47,816 bases of DNA, taken from assembly GCA_900617975.1 (NCBI GenBank), contig UZAE01000044.1:1-47816 (forward strand), given 5' to 3'. The notes below the pieces were generated by a model. It was given only the letters and a program-made list of their open reading frames with translations, was not told the DNA's origin and did no database searches. The first letter of the stretch is position 1. Each line of letters begins with the position of its first letter. This DNA is from Rodentolepis nana. Lineage: Eukaryota > Platyhelminthes > Cestoda > Cyclophyllidea > Hymenolepididae. The translations under genes and the position numbers were made by a program. Of this stretch, positions 24,607 to 36,282 are shown piece after piece.

Positions 24607-24922
24607 GGGGTGTGCGATGGACTTACCTCCATGTGGTGCACCCTGGGCAACGTATTCTCATACGGCAAAAAAGTCTACTAATCGGCAGTTGACTTCTGAC
24701 TTCAAACTATCATCGACCCACTGTATGTCATAATCGACTACTTTCGCAGTACTCACCTCACCCTTTTTATACCTTTATGTCTGCCCCTTTTACATCTTTA
24801 AAACACTTTTCTGTTCCCAAACCCTCTCGATTTTTTTGCCTTGACGTTCCTTCCCCTCTGTGAAGCCTGAAGTCAATTAAAAGGCTAATGATAACTATCA
24901 AGATGCCTGCAATTTGGTGTAA
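24607..24922 (+). mobile_element. SINE-like element, copy G, with target-site duplication
   Basis: Forward, full length: GGGGTGTGCGATGGACTTAC at the head, GAAGCCTGAAGTCAATTAAA near the end. Flanked by ATATTGAAATTGC (24594-24606) and ATATTAAAATTGC (24923-24935), a 13-bp duplication with one mismatch. Confidence 0.9.
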
Positions 24923-25206
24923 ATATTAAAATTGCAAATTCACTTAGACCTTTCTAGTTATAGCAAAGGCATATAGACGCATACAAATACTAATCCTCAC
25001 AATTAAGAATTTTCACCTGGGTACGCACCTAAGTTCTTGACCATTGATAATATTTAACCTTCACATATCTCCACATCATAACAATAAGTCCTCAGAATAG
25101 AATTTCAAAGTACAACATTAGATGTAGTTTTCTTCAATGCCTCTTGGCATAAATATTAATTGGCGTTCAGGAATGAAGGAAATTAATACGATCAAACAGA
25201 GAATCT

Positions 25207-28019
25207 TCAGATATCAGCGGAGAGCATATCATCGGGGATAACCACCTGTTCGCCTGGTTTGAACGGAGGTAGACCTCTATAAGGACAAGAGGAACACCGG
25301 AAAGCATCGCCGAGATAACACTGGAACAGAAAAATATTGATTTAGTAATAATGGCAATCGACTAAATGAGATAACTGCAAATCGAATAATGACACCGCAC
25401 ATACGAAACATAAATAATAAATGGAAATCCTAAGGACAATAAAAAGCGTTGACTAGAAGAGTCAGCCGTTCCCATTAATAACTTACGAATCGAGTCGACC
25501 ACTTACCGCGTAAACAGTACTGAATTATTAATAGCAAAAGATGGAGTGGACAAACAATTCATCCCAGAGCCACAGTATCAGAAATTGGTCCATTTGCCAT
25601 AATTTTAACAATACAATGCAAATCAGGCGTAGGCCTAATAACCCCGGCAAGTCACGGCATGGCAATTTCGATCTTCAATCATCAACTGATTGATCATTTT
25701 TTCGCATGAATCATTTATTAGATCAATCTCCAACTAATAATAACCCAAAAAACCAAAATCTTTGAGTATGAATTGAATTTTAGCAAGGTCACGTTGTTAG
25801 ACCAGTCTAATCTGTTTCTCTCTAGGGGATCCGAGTAACACAAACATAATGTCATCTTTGACTAGACAGAGTAACAGATTCCTACATCGTTTTGAGCGAC
25901 ACGAGTAACTGACACTTATAAGGCTTCCCATGCTCATTAGGGGGTTGCTCATGAATAAAGAAGAATCTTTTTTGCAAGAAATTCATATCCTTCAACCTTT
26001 CTAATTGGCTAGAATTAACTAGGGCAGTCGGACAACTACGCTTCTGGATGTGCACCGAGGAGAACCGCTCATCTTCGACTTAAAAGGTAGCCGTGCTCTA
26101 TTATGCTAATTAATTAAATCCATCACTAAGGCAATAATTTTGCAAATCACATTACTGATATTATTTTTTTAAAAAAATCATTTCTCACAGCACAAAAGTT
26201 AAAATTTCTCAAAGCAGACACCAACCCGATGGATTATGACTAGCCAACTCACTCGAATCAAACAGGCTGAATTGCCATCAAAGTAGCGACTGAAGTAAAG
26301 ACCGTTATAAGCACTCATGTTAACAATTATGACATACATATTTCCGTGCCCACAAAAGGTAGTGGATTCCGAAACTTTAACGATACATTCTGCTTGATAT
26401 TGTCTTGGTCTATCTCGACTATGACTATGACCTGTGGTGAGGATTGAAAGAAGTTGGAAGAGTACTAGCTCTGTAGGATCTATGAAAAGTCATCACTTAC
26501 CAGCCCCTTCAACAAAAACCTCCCCTTATTTAAAGTTTAAAGTCCCAACTCTATAAGTGATATTTCTATTCTCATAAATAGGAAATAATTTAAATAATTT
26601 ACGTTTCCACAACTTGACTTGACACCAGCAGTTGCAGCCTTCTCCGCTTCTGCAGCAGCTTCTTCTGCTTCAAGTTTGGCAAGGCCACAAGTGCAGTTCT
26701 TACAAGCTCTCTTTTTCTTCACACCACCGCTCGCGGCTGTCGGTTCACCACATGGGGCCACAGGGGGAGGTGCAAGGTCAGTGGCTGTGAGGAGCTCTTC
26801 TGTGTTGACCAAACTAGCCCCCTCCTCACCCTCCACAGCATCCCAGATATCGTCAGAAACGGTATTGTCATCCACTTTTGCCCATGGCAACTTGGCACTG
26901 GCACCAGTCTCGTAGGGCAGAGAAGCACTAAAGCAAACGCAGCCACTCTCGCACTCAATCTGACAGAGAAAATAAAGGAAGGATATGAAATTTTGGTGTC
27001 AAAAATTAAGATATGATTAAACTGGGATTTTCAGTTTGCACATTTGCAAGTAATAAAATAAAAGTGAACAATTTTGCCATAAAATTCACCTCCGACGTAA
27101 GAAGCTTAGCAAAGAAATAATGATCTTCCACGTTGAACTACTGGATGACGGTCCTCTTAGTTCTGGTCGAAAACAAACTTAAGAGAAAATTTTCATATGC
27201 ATATAACCAACAGAAAGAAGTCAAAATTTAAGTTTAGGGTTCCAAGAAAGATGGACTATAATCCACTTCAATAAATAAATAAGCGTTATTTCTTTCGATG
27301 CAGACATTTCGTTTATTAATTAAAAGTATTGCCTAAATCACCTACAATGGATCATGATAGCATTACAAAAAAGATAAAATTGATTCGCGCAGATTAGGTG
27401 GTGAAACAGAGCTATTGGAACAGGTAAGAAATAACTATACACCAAATAAAAGCTGCGAAATGGATGGGAGTGATTAAACAAAATTATAAAAAAACAGATT
27501 GAATGACAACAAACCAAGTAATACTGGATAATAAAATGCTATGGTGAACAAAATTATAAACGGGTAGACGGGAAGTCAATATAAAAAAAGATATGAAAAA
27601 TTGAACAAAAGTGGATCAGGACTCACAAATTTAATATCAACGAGACCACTGAACAAAGCAGATTTTCTTATCGATTCAACAGTTTTAGCAAGATCTCCAT
27701 CGACAATTCCCCGATAAAAAAGTCGTCCTCCAACGGGCATTTTGGCAACAAGTGTTGAGAAGAAAGTAAAGTCGTGTTTTTCGGCGGGGAAGGCGACGGG
27801 CCAACCAGTTAAAATAACCGAACCAGCAACAGCCGACGAATCTTCTTTGAATTTATCAAAATTCTCAAGCTGAACACTACCATCAGTGACTTTGAATTTG
27901 AGCGTTTCAACAAGAGACTTCATGGATTCATTTGAAGGAGTGGACTGAGAAGAGGAGTGACCCCAGATAACAGTTACTGTATCGGAGGATCCGAGTTCCT
28001 TCAAAATTTCTGAATTCAT
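25207..28019 (-). CDS. CIAPIN1: Anamorsin / CIAPIN1, Fe-S cluster assembly factor
   Basis: Three exons: 27627-28019, 26603-26959, 25207-25320, all phase 0; 287 residues. Residues 1-131 are the SAM-methyltransferase-like N-terminal domain (starts [20 protein letters not shown]). A linker follows, then the Fe-S region: motif CGEP...[12 protein letters not shown] is site A (C-x15-C-x2-C-x-C) and [19 protein letters not shown] is site B (C-x2-C-x7-C-x2-C). The C-terminus is [18 protein letters not shown]. Anamorsin passes electrons from the NDOR1 diflavin reductase to the cytosolic Fe-S assembly machinery. Site A has a longer first spacer than the human protein (8 residues there, by my recollection), and an extra ECESGCVC cluster follows residue 131. 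The two introns are 1,282 and 667 nt. A splice acceptor (TTCTACAG) lies 3 nt before the ATG. Confidence 0.95.
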
Positions 28020-28022
28020 AAT

Positions 28023-28028
28023 CTGTAG
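28023..28028 (-). other. Splice acceptor 3 nt before the anamorsin start codon
   Basis: Minus strand reads TTTCTACAG, then ATT, then ATG. This would be the 3' site of a 5' UTR intron or of spliced-leader trans-splicing. Motif seen; use inferred. Confidence 0.55.
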
Positions 28029-29013
28029 AAAAATAAACTTCTTGAAGAATATTCAAATCAATGATTAGTAGATAAAGTGTAAAATTTGAGTATTAAATGG
28101 CAGTATCATAAGCAAGAAGAGCACCCACGCAGTAATGGATAGAGCACAATTTACGACCTGGCTAAGTAGACTAAACCAGACTTCGAAGAGGTTTATTGTG
28201 GTTGGTTAAAATAATGACAGATGTAGCATAAAAATTTTGAAAAAAAGACTTAACTATCCACGCATATATCACTTATGAAGATAAGATATTTGTATGCTAT
28301 TATTTTCGAAAAAATACAAACTTAATTGAGTTGAATATCTGTTATGGTAGAAAGTAAGCATACGCGTTATGGGAATATTTATAAACGCAAATATAATATG
28401 TTGAAAAGAAGTAGAAAATTCATCCCCTAACAGTAATTGCCCATCACCTTCCACTGTCCCTTTTCTTACAGAAAAGAAAAATAATAATTGAAGCGATTTC
28501 ATTTCGTTCAAGGTGGCAATGTGCTATCATTTCTATAAAGAGACATAGGGAGACATTAAGATATATTAATCAATCATCGTATGCTTAGAATTTTTTCATT
28601 GCTGACTAAATTCGGTATTATAGATTAAATTTTTATTTGCCTAAGATCTACTTTCTGAAAAATCGCAACCAATCCTAACTCCATTCCCTTTCATTGTTAA
28701 TTTGAAATAAAAACTGAAATTTTGTAAGAACCTTGAATTCCTCGACGAAATTCTCACTTTTACCAAACATTTTGTCTTTTTTATTAAACGAAAATTTTAT
28801 GTAATTTACTAAGCAATGTAAGTGTGTTTCAAGGCTGTCTTTCTTCACACTGTTATGGATCGATTTCAGATTCTAACACGTTAAAGAGACTGATCAACAA
28901 AGCTTGATGGTTACCTATGTTTCGTTTTCACTGTTGACTCGCCATTTTTCATACCGCAGTAGACGATTCAATCACATTCCCTCTCACAAAGAAAAAAAAT
29001 GCAAAGTGCAAAA
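28029..29013. other. Intergenic region upstream of anamorsin
   Basis: About 1 kb of AT-rich sequence between the anamorsin start and the 3' end of the MYND gene. No repeat copy or coding segment supported. Minus-strand AATAAA motifs near 28779 could serve the MYND gene. Confidence 0.55.
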
Positions 29014-30490
29014 TCATACATTTATTGAAAAAATGAAAGCATTGTTAAACTTCGGCCAACAAGTGCCTTCGTCCAAAATTCTCAAAGGACTTCGAAATGG
29101 ATTTATACTAACCAACGAAAGAGACTTCTCTGCATTGTCAATATCAAATTCAGGGCACAAGCCCAACGACTGTAAAGTTTTGAGGTTCCACATACATGAA
29201 TAAGGACACGAGTCAGTAAAGAATGCTGGCAACTTCAAGTTCTAATAATAAGATTAGTAAAATCACAATGGAATGACAGACCTTTAGCAACTCAAGAGTC
29301 TGTTTCCAAGTTGGATACGCTATAAATCCTACATTGAAACCTACAAGAGGGTAAATTTTATTCGAAATTCCACCTTACCAATCACTACATCGGCAAAAGT
29401 AAGCTCCGGGTAGACCTTATACTCTTCCATAAAATCATGGTAGACTCCACGCCAGACAAATATAGACATACGAGAACTGAGCAACCACGTTTTATAAGAT
29501 GCTCGAGGGGATATGTTAGGTCCAATCATTTTGATTGTAATACGCTCAATGTTTGGAGATATTAAATCATCTAATTGCTAAAGTCAGTATCAAAACATGA
29601 GAGTAATTAAATCACCTTAAATACCGGAAGCAAATCCAATTCTGTTTCAACACCAATCAAATGAATTTGAAGAGTTTTCTTTTCCAGAAATCTATGAACT
29701 AGTTGATCATCTAGTTAATAGAAATTATCAAAGCACAAATACTTCTTTCGAAAAATGTCCTGAGTATATGATACATAGTTAGCGGCCAATAGCTAATGAA
29801 CGCAAAGGGTGAAGAGTAAGGAACCTTTACCAAGTTGTAAAAATCCGACCAATTTTGCAGATTAACAGTAAATAGATCCCCAGATTCTTCAATTAAGTAA
29901 TGACGAGTAGAAATTGCTTTTACGCATTCGGGTATAACGTATGCTCTTCGACATGCGTCATTGCTAGCATCTGTGTTCTGACTCCATTCCAATGACCCGG
30001 CTTCATAGATTAAACCAAACCAGGAATTCAACTCATCTCCAGGTCCAGAACCAGAAGTACTGAAAAGATATTTCCACAGCCCCTTATTATCTAATCCATT
30101 TGATCGAAGCAATTCATGCAGGTCTGATCGAGAGAATCGATTATTCGTTGAAACTAAAACATGACAAGTACATAAATTTGACCATACTATCAGTGTAGTT
30201 AAATGGAAATTCGCAAAGTTGTACCAACATATCCATAAATAGCTTCATAAATTTACACCAAACTTTATGTGAATGTTCTGGACTAAGCGAATTATTTAAA
30301 TCTTCTAAACGACAGCCATCCGAACAATATATTACGGCTTCACACTTTGGACTGTAATGGGTGATTAAAAGAGAAACAAATATTACCATGTAATTGCTTT
30401 ATCTAGTGAAGTCCTAACATTGCACAGGCAGCAATAAGTGAGATTTTGAATGCCTTTTTCGATAATAGATTTTCCCTCGGTATGCTCCAT
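29014..30490 (-). CDS. MYND zinc-finger protein, MSS51/ZMYND17-type
   Basis: Seven exons: 30387-30490, 30188-30351, 29743-30153, 29616-29710, 29379-29577, 29282-29340, 29014-29241; 419 residues. The N-terminus carries a MYND zinc finger split over exons 1-2: CCLC...TCPKC..VIYCS..C...SPEHSHKVWC, with all metal ligands (CxxC, CxxC, YCxxxC, HxxxC). Downstream blocks fit the MSS51 C-terminal domain: FSRSDLHELL.S.GLDNKGLW; SYWPLTMYHIL; LQIHLIGVETELDLLPVF; then a long stretch ending NPFRSP. Vertebrate MSS51 is a muscle mitochondrial-associated regulator; the role in this animal is unknown. All six introns are 32-40 nt. No acceptor is seen before the ATG. ZMYND15-like proteins are the main alternative. 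Confidence 0.85.
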
Positions 30491-33400
30491 TAACAGTGAT
30501 TTTATTGTGTTTGTATATTGCGCAAATAAATAAGCCAATAATCAACGCTGAAGGTCGTGCTCGTTCTGATAACATTTAATTATCGCAAAATTTTCGAGTG
30601 CAAATTTAAAAAATCAAACTCATATTTCCCTTGCTAAATATATCATAACCAATCTTAAAATATTTTTTGTATAATTTAAAGAACTCTAAGCTCTTGATGA
30701 TGCTGCCACTCCAAACATGAGTGGGATTTAATTCAATCAAAATTAAGTATTTCGATTTAAGCACTTTGATAAACCAAGTTTAATCTCCGTCATGTGATAT
30801 GTTGCACTTCACCGCAACGGTGACCTACTTGCCTTGTTAAACTCCATATTTTGTATGCAGGTAAGTTCAAGATGTTGAGACCACTAACAAAGAAGAAAAA
30901 TGGGGCTTTAGAAACTTCTGTAAAATAATATATGTATTTGATGAAACAGTTACCGTGGTAAAATGGAGAAAGTGGGTAAGTATACCTAAGCTCCGTCCAG
31001 TTGAGCTGCGACTTAATTTGCCACCCTAATTTGTCAGAATACTCCCTCTTCTTTACTGTGAGATCAACCTAAATGCACCTCGACTTCAGAAACTAATCAT
31101 ATTTGAATCTATTTTGAATGGGGTGAAAATAACGACGTTGTTAAAGTTAATCAATCTGAAAGTGGTGACGATGTCTATTAAGCGAATTCTGCATTGGGAT
31201 CAATATGTTAACAGGGAATTTATTATAGAGTTAATTAAACTTGAAATGTTCTATATTTAGCCAATGAAAGGGTTTTAGAAATTTATTTGAAGCCTTATCT
31301 CTAAGTAAGTGGAATTAATATAAATCAAATACGTTGATATTTTATTGTCTCTTAAATAAAACTAGATGTAATATAACAAGATTATATGGGGGAAGTAAAG
31401 TGAACTGTCAGACGTGTAAAATTCTGGGACATTTCATTAGTCACATCACAATGCACTATACGAAAATATCTCTGAATAGTTGTTTTGACTTAATGTACAT
31501 ATTACAGGAAATGCGTTCTTATATTTTATAATGGAAAAATACAATATGGGGAGATTTTGGGGTAAAATGACATATTTCCAAACATTCAATGAATGTGACT
31601 TCCTTGGTTCATCTATTGAAAGTTGTGGGACACTTCATCAATGACCAATAGAAATCCTGCTTACTCAGAGATATTTAGCTAATAATGTTCAAGCGTATTA
31701 TGCTAAATTTATCTGATAACAAATCCCTTCGCCAAAATGAAAATTCGCTATCAATACACGTACTGAATAGACATATTCCGTGCTACACGTCTGTTTCCTT
31801 TATAGCTGGGCTATAGCTAAGCTTGTTCTGGGAGGCTCGCTAGATGTTGGAGAATCTGCCATAGGGATTTCTGAGTCGGTCAGGCTTTACTAAGGTAGCA
31901 ATCCGCTACAAAGTCATGGATTTGGAATTTTGGAAACTGTACAAGGGGAAAAAAATTACATGAATAGAGCTAGCTAAATATTTTTAAGGGTTTGAAAGGT
32001 GTCATTCACATTGTGAAATAAATTTTACGGACTAGAATATTTAATTTTTCACGGCAAACATAGTGTGAGTGTTCCCGAGCTGAAACTCAATGATTTCCAA
32101 TGAAATTGTAACCTACCTATTTATTCATCGACTGTAATAATGTTCGAAATAAACGTCTTATCGAAGTCAAAAAGTAATGTAATATAAGTAAAACTAAGGG
32201 GATACTTGGAAACTTGGTCGAGTTTACTGTCCTCAACCCAGATTTTTACACTATTCACCAAGCCTATCACTTAATCTCGCTGTTTGGTCGAGCAGAGTCA
32301 CATAATGCCAAGGCATATCTGGTTAATATAAGGGATGAAGTAACTGACACTCTGACTCCGTTAAATACAAACATGCAAATATTATAGGCTCTTCCTATTA
32401 CGAAGGCTCTGTCTGACCCGAGTAAATGGGCTTAGGCCTATATTTCTTACAAACTGGTTGTTCTAAGCTGGACTATATCATGTCCTCTATTTTAATATAA
32501 TGAAATGCAATACCGTTAACCTCGGGATGCAGCGAGTAATGTCGGGGCTTTATAAAATGAAACAATCAAAAATGAACTTGAGTGCCAACATCTCTTTCGA
32601 CTCTGACATCCCTGTTTCTAACATGCACCTGCTACTGGCCAGTTCTAAAATCAAATCTTTCAGCAATTTATATCTACGACACCTCAACTTCCTTCTGTCA
32701 TTTTTCTTTCCTCTCTTCCTTTCTACTGCTTTTATCAAATCAATGTTGATACTACATCATCATTCAATACACTTTTAACTTAGTGAAGACTTGATAGAGC
32801 TCTTCTAAATTGTAATTTTACATAAAATATTCCGGATATTGCTAAAAAATAGTGGAACAATGGAAACAAATAAATGCGGTGCTAGTGATGCTCCATAAGA
32901 CAATCGACCCTTATTACCTCTAAGGCACCCCTTAATATGAAGCCATTGCTCGCGAAAATTTCAATATCCGCAGTTTCATTTGCAGACGCATTAAGAGTAG
33001 GTCGGTACACCTACTTAATTAAAGTACAAACAACATGCTATTTCAAGGGGTATTTTTCATATATTTTTAGCCGACAAAAAGTGGATTTTCCAAAACATAC
33101 TCTGTATCTTGAATGCAAGTCAGAATAAAAATTTTCAGAAAAACCGAGAGAGGGGTGTAACTATGACTGATATTGCACCAGCTCATGGAAAAATGCCGAT
33201 AGTGGCACTAGGTATATAAAACCCTCGAAGCCCTGGATTCGTGAAAATTTTCTCGTACTATAAAACGAATACGAGCTAGCTTGTTATAGGACAAAGATTG
33301 AGAATGCAAAATTTCATTCTTTAATAACCATTAATCAGTATAGATGTTTATTATGACAAATCAAACAAAGCCCAAAGACTAATCACCGTCTGGCAAAACT

Positions 33401-33769
33401 TAACCACGTTTTAGCTTCCTAATCAACATGCATGCCAATCGAAACTATATGGACTGCAACATTTTAACATTTCCTATCAAAAATAAACCAACGATCGCAC
33501 AGTTATAAACATACATCGAGCCTGATTCGTGGTCCGGGTAATCACCACGTCTATCTGACTTCCATCCCACCAACTTACAACCAGATCTTCGCTATACGAA
33601 TTTCTTCCTAAAAGTTTCTACATACGGCATCTCACCTAAACTAGACCCATATAGCTTGACTTCACTATTATGTTCACTTCACATAAATTAACTGGAAGCA
33701 ACAAAAAAATTACCGCATGTACATGACAAAATCATTCATAAAATAGCATTTACAGAAACGAATGTTGAT
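30491..33769. other. Intergenic region
   Basis: 3.3 kb between the MYND gene 5' end and the RMI2-like 3' end. Holds one copy of the second repeat family (31781-31912). Open stretches at 31334-31531, 32500-32778 and 32937-33128 have no recognisable content. No RNA gene identified. Confidence 0.6.
31781..31912 (+). repeat. Second repeat family, longer copy
   Basis: Shares blocks ACACGTCTGTTTCCT, GGAGAATCTGCCATAG.GATTT and AGCAATCCGCTACA with 42417-42548. Probably an old short interspersed element; class unknown. Which strand is the sense strand is a guess. Confidence 0.7.
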
Positions 33770-34291
33770 CTAAAAAGGAGCTGAGAAATTCCGGCTCATA
33801 TCTAAAACTTCCAATGGCCAGGAGAGCTCAGCGTAAACAGAAGGGGGTGAACTTTTTGGGAAAGAGTCTTCATCACCAGGGAAATGGTTATCAGCCAGTG
33901 ACAAGCACATAACTGAACGGGCCGCAAATTGGAAAGTTTTCAAAGAGGAGGAGAAGTCATCAAAAGGGCTTTGAATAAACGCTCCATCTCGAGAAATTTC
34001 ACCAACGGCCGAAACATAAGTGCCAAGTGATGGAAGTTCTGTGTCGGGTTGAATTTTGACTATTATTGAGCCCGTCCCATCATCCAATAAAAAATAAGAG
34101 TTAGATGAAGAGGAGTAAGTTCCCAAAACATGACCTTGGAGCCAGACTAGAGAAAAGAGAAGTTGACGATTGGGTGGAAATGGAACGCTGTGAATAAGTC
34201 CTCCGTCCTCCAAACTAGTGCTACCATAATTTAGGTTGGCTAGCTGTCCAATTAGAAGTTTGCGCATAATAGGAGGAGCCTCCTTTGACAT
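33770..34291 (-). CDS. RMI2: RecQ-mediated genome instability protein 2-like (RMI2)
   Basis: Single coding exon, 173 residues, start MSKEAPPIMRKLLIGQLANL. One OB-fold: LVWLQGHVLG (about residues 48-57) resembles the VWMQGRVV strand of human RMI2, then FLLDDGTGSIIVKIQ, LGTYVSAVGEI, and a C-terminal SWPLEVLDMSRN resembling WELEVEDLHRN. RMI2 pairs with RMI1 in the BLM-TopoIIIalpha-RMI dissolvasome, which resolves double Holliday junctions without crossover. Human RMI2 is 147 residues; the extra length here is an acidic/serine-rich segment around 130-150. A possible splice acceptor (TTTGTTAG) lies 4 nt before the ATG. RPA-like OB proteins are the alternative, but the two WQG and WPLEV blocks favour RMI2. 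Confidence 0.78.
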   Translation of the reverse strand: MSKEAPPIMRKLLIGQLANLNYGSTSLEDGGLIHSVPFPPNRQLLFSLVWLQGHVLGTYSSSSNSYFLLDDGTGSIIVKIQPDTELPSLGTYVSAVGEISRDGAFIQSPFDDFSSSLKTFQFAARSVMCLSLADNHFPGDEDSFPKSSPPSVYAELSWPLEVLDMSRNFSAPF

Positions 34292-36282
34292 CTTACTAAC
34301 AAATTATACATAAAGTATAAAAAACAACTACTGGAAAAGTTAAAAAAATGATATGACACACAAATAAATAAACGACTCAAAGTTTATCAAATGCAAATCA
34401 TACAGAAATTGTTAAATGCAAAACATCTCAATAATTCACGACTTTGTGCATTTGGGTTAGGCCAAAAATCCCATGACCTCTCGCATTTTATATGCTCGAG
34501 TTTTAGACTAGCTTATTTGATTATTTTTCTGTATTAAAAATTTATTTATTTCAAATGGCAGGAGCTTTGAGAGTCATCATTATTCCCTTAGCTGATTCCA
34601 GGCTACGCTGAGGGGAAGGAACATCAAAGTGAAAAAAATCGAGAGGATTGAGGGACAGAACAGTGATTCACAGATGTAAAAGACAGACACAAAGGCAGAG
34701 AAAAGGTAAGATTAGTACTGTGGAGGTTGTTGAATATGACGTAACGTAGGGTCATGGTACTTTGAAGTAGGAAGTTAGCTTCCGGCTTATAGACTTTTTT
34801 GGCGTATACGTTGCCCAGGGTGCACCACGTGGAGGTAAGTCTATCGCACACCCCCTGTTTCAAAAATAAGGACTGATAATTCTTATTAGTGGCTCCAACC
34901 AAAATTTCATAAATGAATTCAAACACAAATAAAATTCATTTTCCAATTAATTCTTACCTTGAAGTGGCTAGTGCTCAAATACCAATATTATTATTTCAGG
35001 TTCTTCTTTCGAATGAATAAAGTTTTCTGTCTGAATTTAAGTTTATATTTAGCCAATTTCTACAGAATGGGAAAATGTAAATAATTTAGTTGAACAAATG
35101 TCCTCTAGATGAACGGAAATTAAGCAGTGTAAGGAAAATCAAGATTCTAGAAGAGAGACTGGGAGGAAAGAAGTGCGTGTCAGTACTGGGGAAAGTAAAC
35201 CGAATTTTGACAATCGTACAAAATGAGTCACGACTAATAGTTGACCAATTTCAATCAATATGGTAATTGACGGCCAATTGGCAGTTGGAGCAGAAAAATG
35301 AGCCAGAAACTGAGCGATACATCTGGAGTCTGGACAGGCCTGTTGGTCCAATCAAATATGTTCGATAACCTATCACTTCTTTAGTTCCTCACCATACTGT
35401 AAGACAGTGAAGATGGGTGTTTTTGTTGAAAGGCTTTATTGAGAACCGAGAGAAACCTCAAGCTAGTAAAAAACGACATAGGAACTGTGCTGTCAGATGG
35501 ATAGATAGTATAAAATCCGAGCATGCCAAAAGTCGACTCACGTACTACTTAATTCAAACTGAACCATATGCATGCATACAAAGTAGAACAGTGTGAGAAT
35601 CGAACTGGAGGTTCAGTGGAACCATCAGTATCTCCTGCTCTAGATAGAGTTGAGAGCGCGTAATGGTAAATGGTCATCTGCTCTTAACATCCATAATCTT
35701 TAATGCATCTTGTTCCAAATTTTGAACATCTTATAGACTTTATGCCCTTTCATATTTACTGCTTGTCTATATGATGTGCCTTTCTACACAAGGAAAAGGG
35801 GTACATTTGTGAGTAAGTCGAAGAAACTTGGAAGTGACCTTAATGTGGTTTATTTTGGTAGTCGAAGGCCCCATAGTGTTCTTCTGAGTGAACCGTGACC
35901 TTACATTGGCAATTGTGCAACAAATGCAATTTTGAGGAACTCGAGGAGAAATACTTCAAATAAATCGCCTTTAACAATATTATTATCTTAATTCTCTATT
36001 GTTCTACTCTGTCCCATTGTTACTATAGTGATTCCAGCATTATCACTATACTTTTGAAATCAATTTGCTGGGTGCTTAAACCCATTTGCCTGTAACCTAT
36101 GCTAATGAGCTGTGCCTTAAAAGCTAAGCCCACTATACTAACCCAGTAGGGAGCATTTAATTACCCCTGAGCGATCTAAATTTGAGTGGATATATAACAT
36201 AAATGAAATAAATAAAAGGCGAAGTTGAATGAAAAATTTTCTATTAAAAAGCAGCAACTCCAAAATGACCAATGGTCTCCAC
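34292..36282. other. Intergenic region between RMI2-like and STRAP
   Basis: 2 kb. Contains SINE-like copy H. The rest shows no supported gene; 35640-35780 has faint similarity to an intron of the cysteine-rich gene. Confidence 0.55.
34541..34855 (-). mobile_element. SINE-like element, copy H
   Basis: Reverse orientation, near full length: TTTATTTATTTCAAATGGCA end, then body, then TGCACCACGTGGAGGTAAGT and CGCACACCCC. Flanks CTGTATTAAAAA and CTGTTTCAAAAA may be a diverged target-site duplication. Confidence 0.88.

Larger units (their letters stand above)
20699..25206. other. Repeat-rich intergenic region
   Basis: 4.5 kb between the SNAPC2-like and anamorsin genes, both of which have their 3' ends here. 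It holds SINE-like copies E, F, J and G and one copy of the second repeat family. Open stretches at 21403-21693 and 24149-24424 (minus) lack support; 23879-24070 is listed separately as a weak candidate. Confidence 0.6.

Noticed and set aside
26619..26958. Plus- and minus-strand frames overlapping anamorsin exon 2
   Set aside because: Shadows of the conserved Fe-S exon in other frames.
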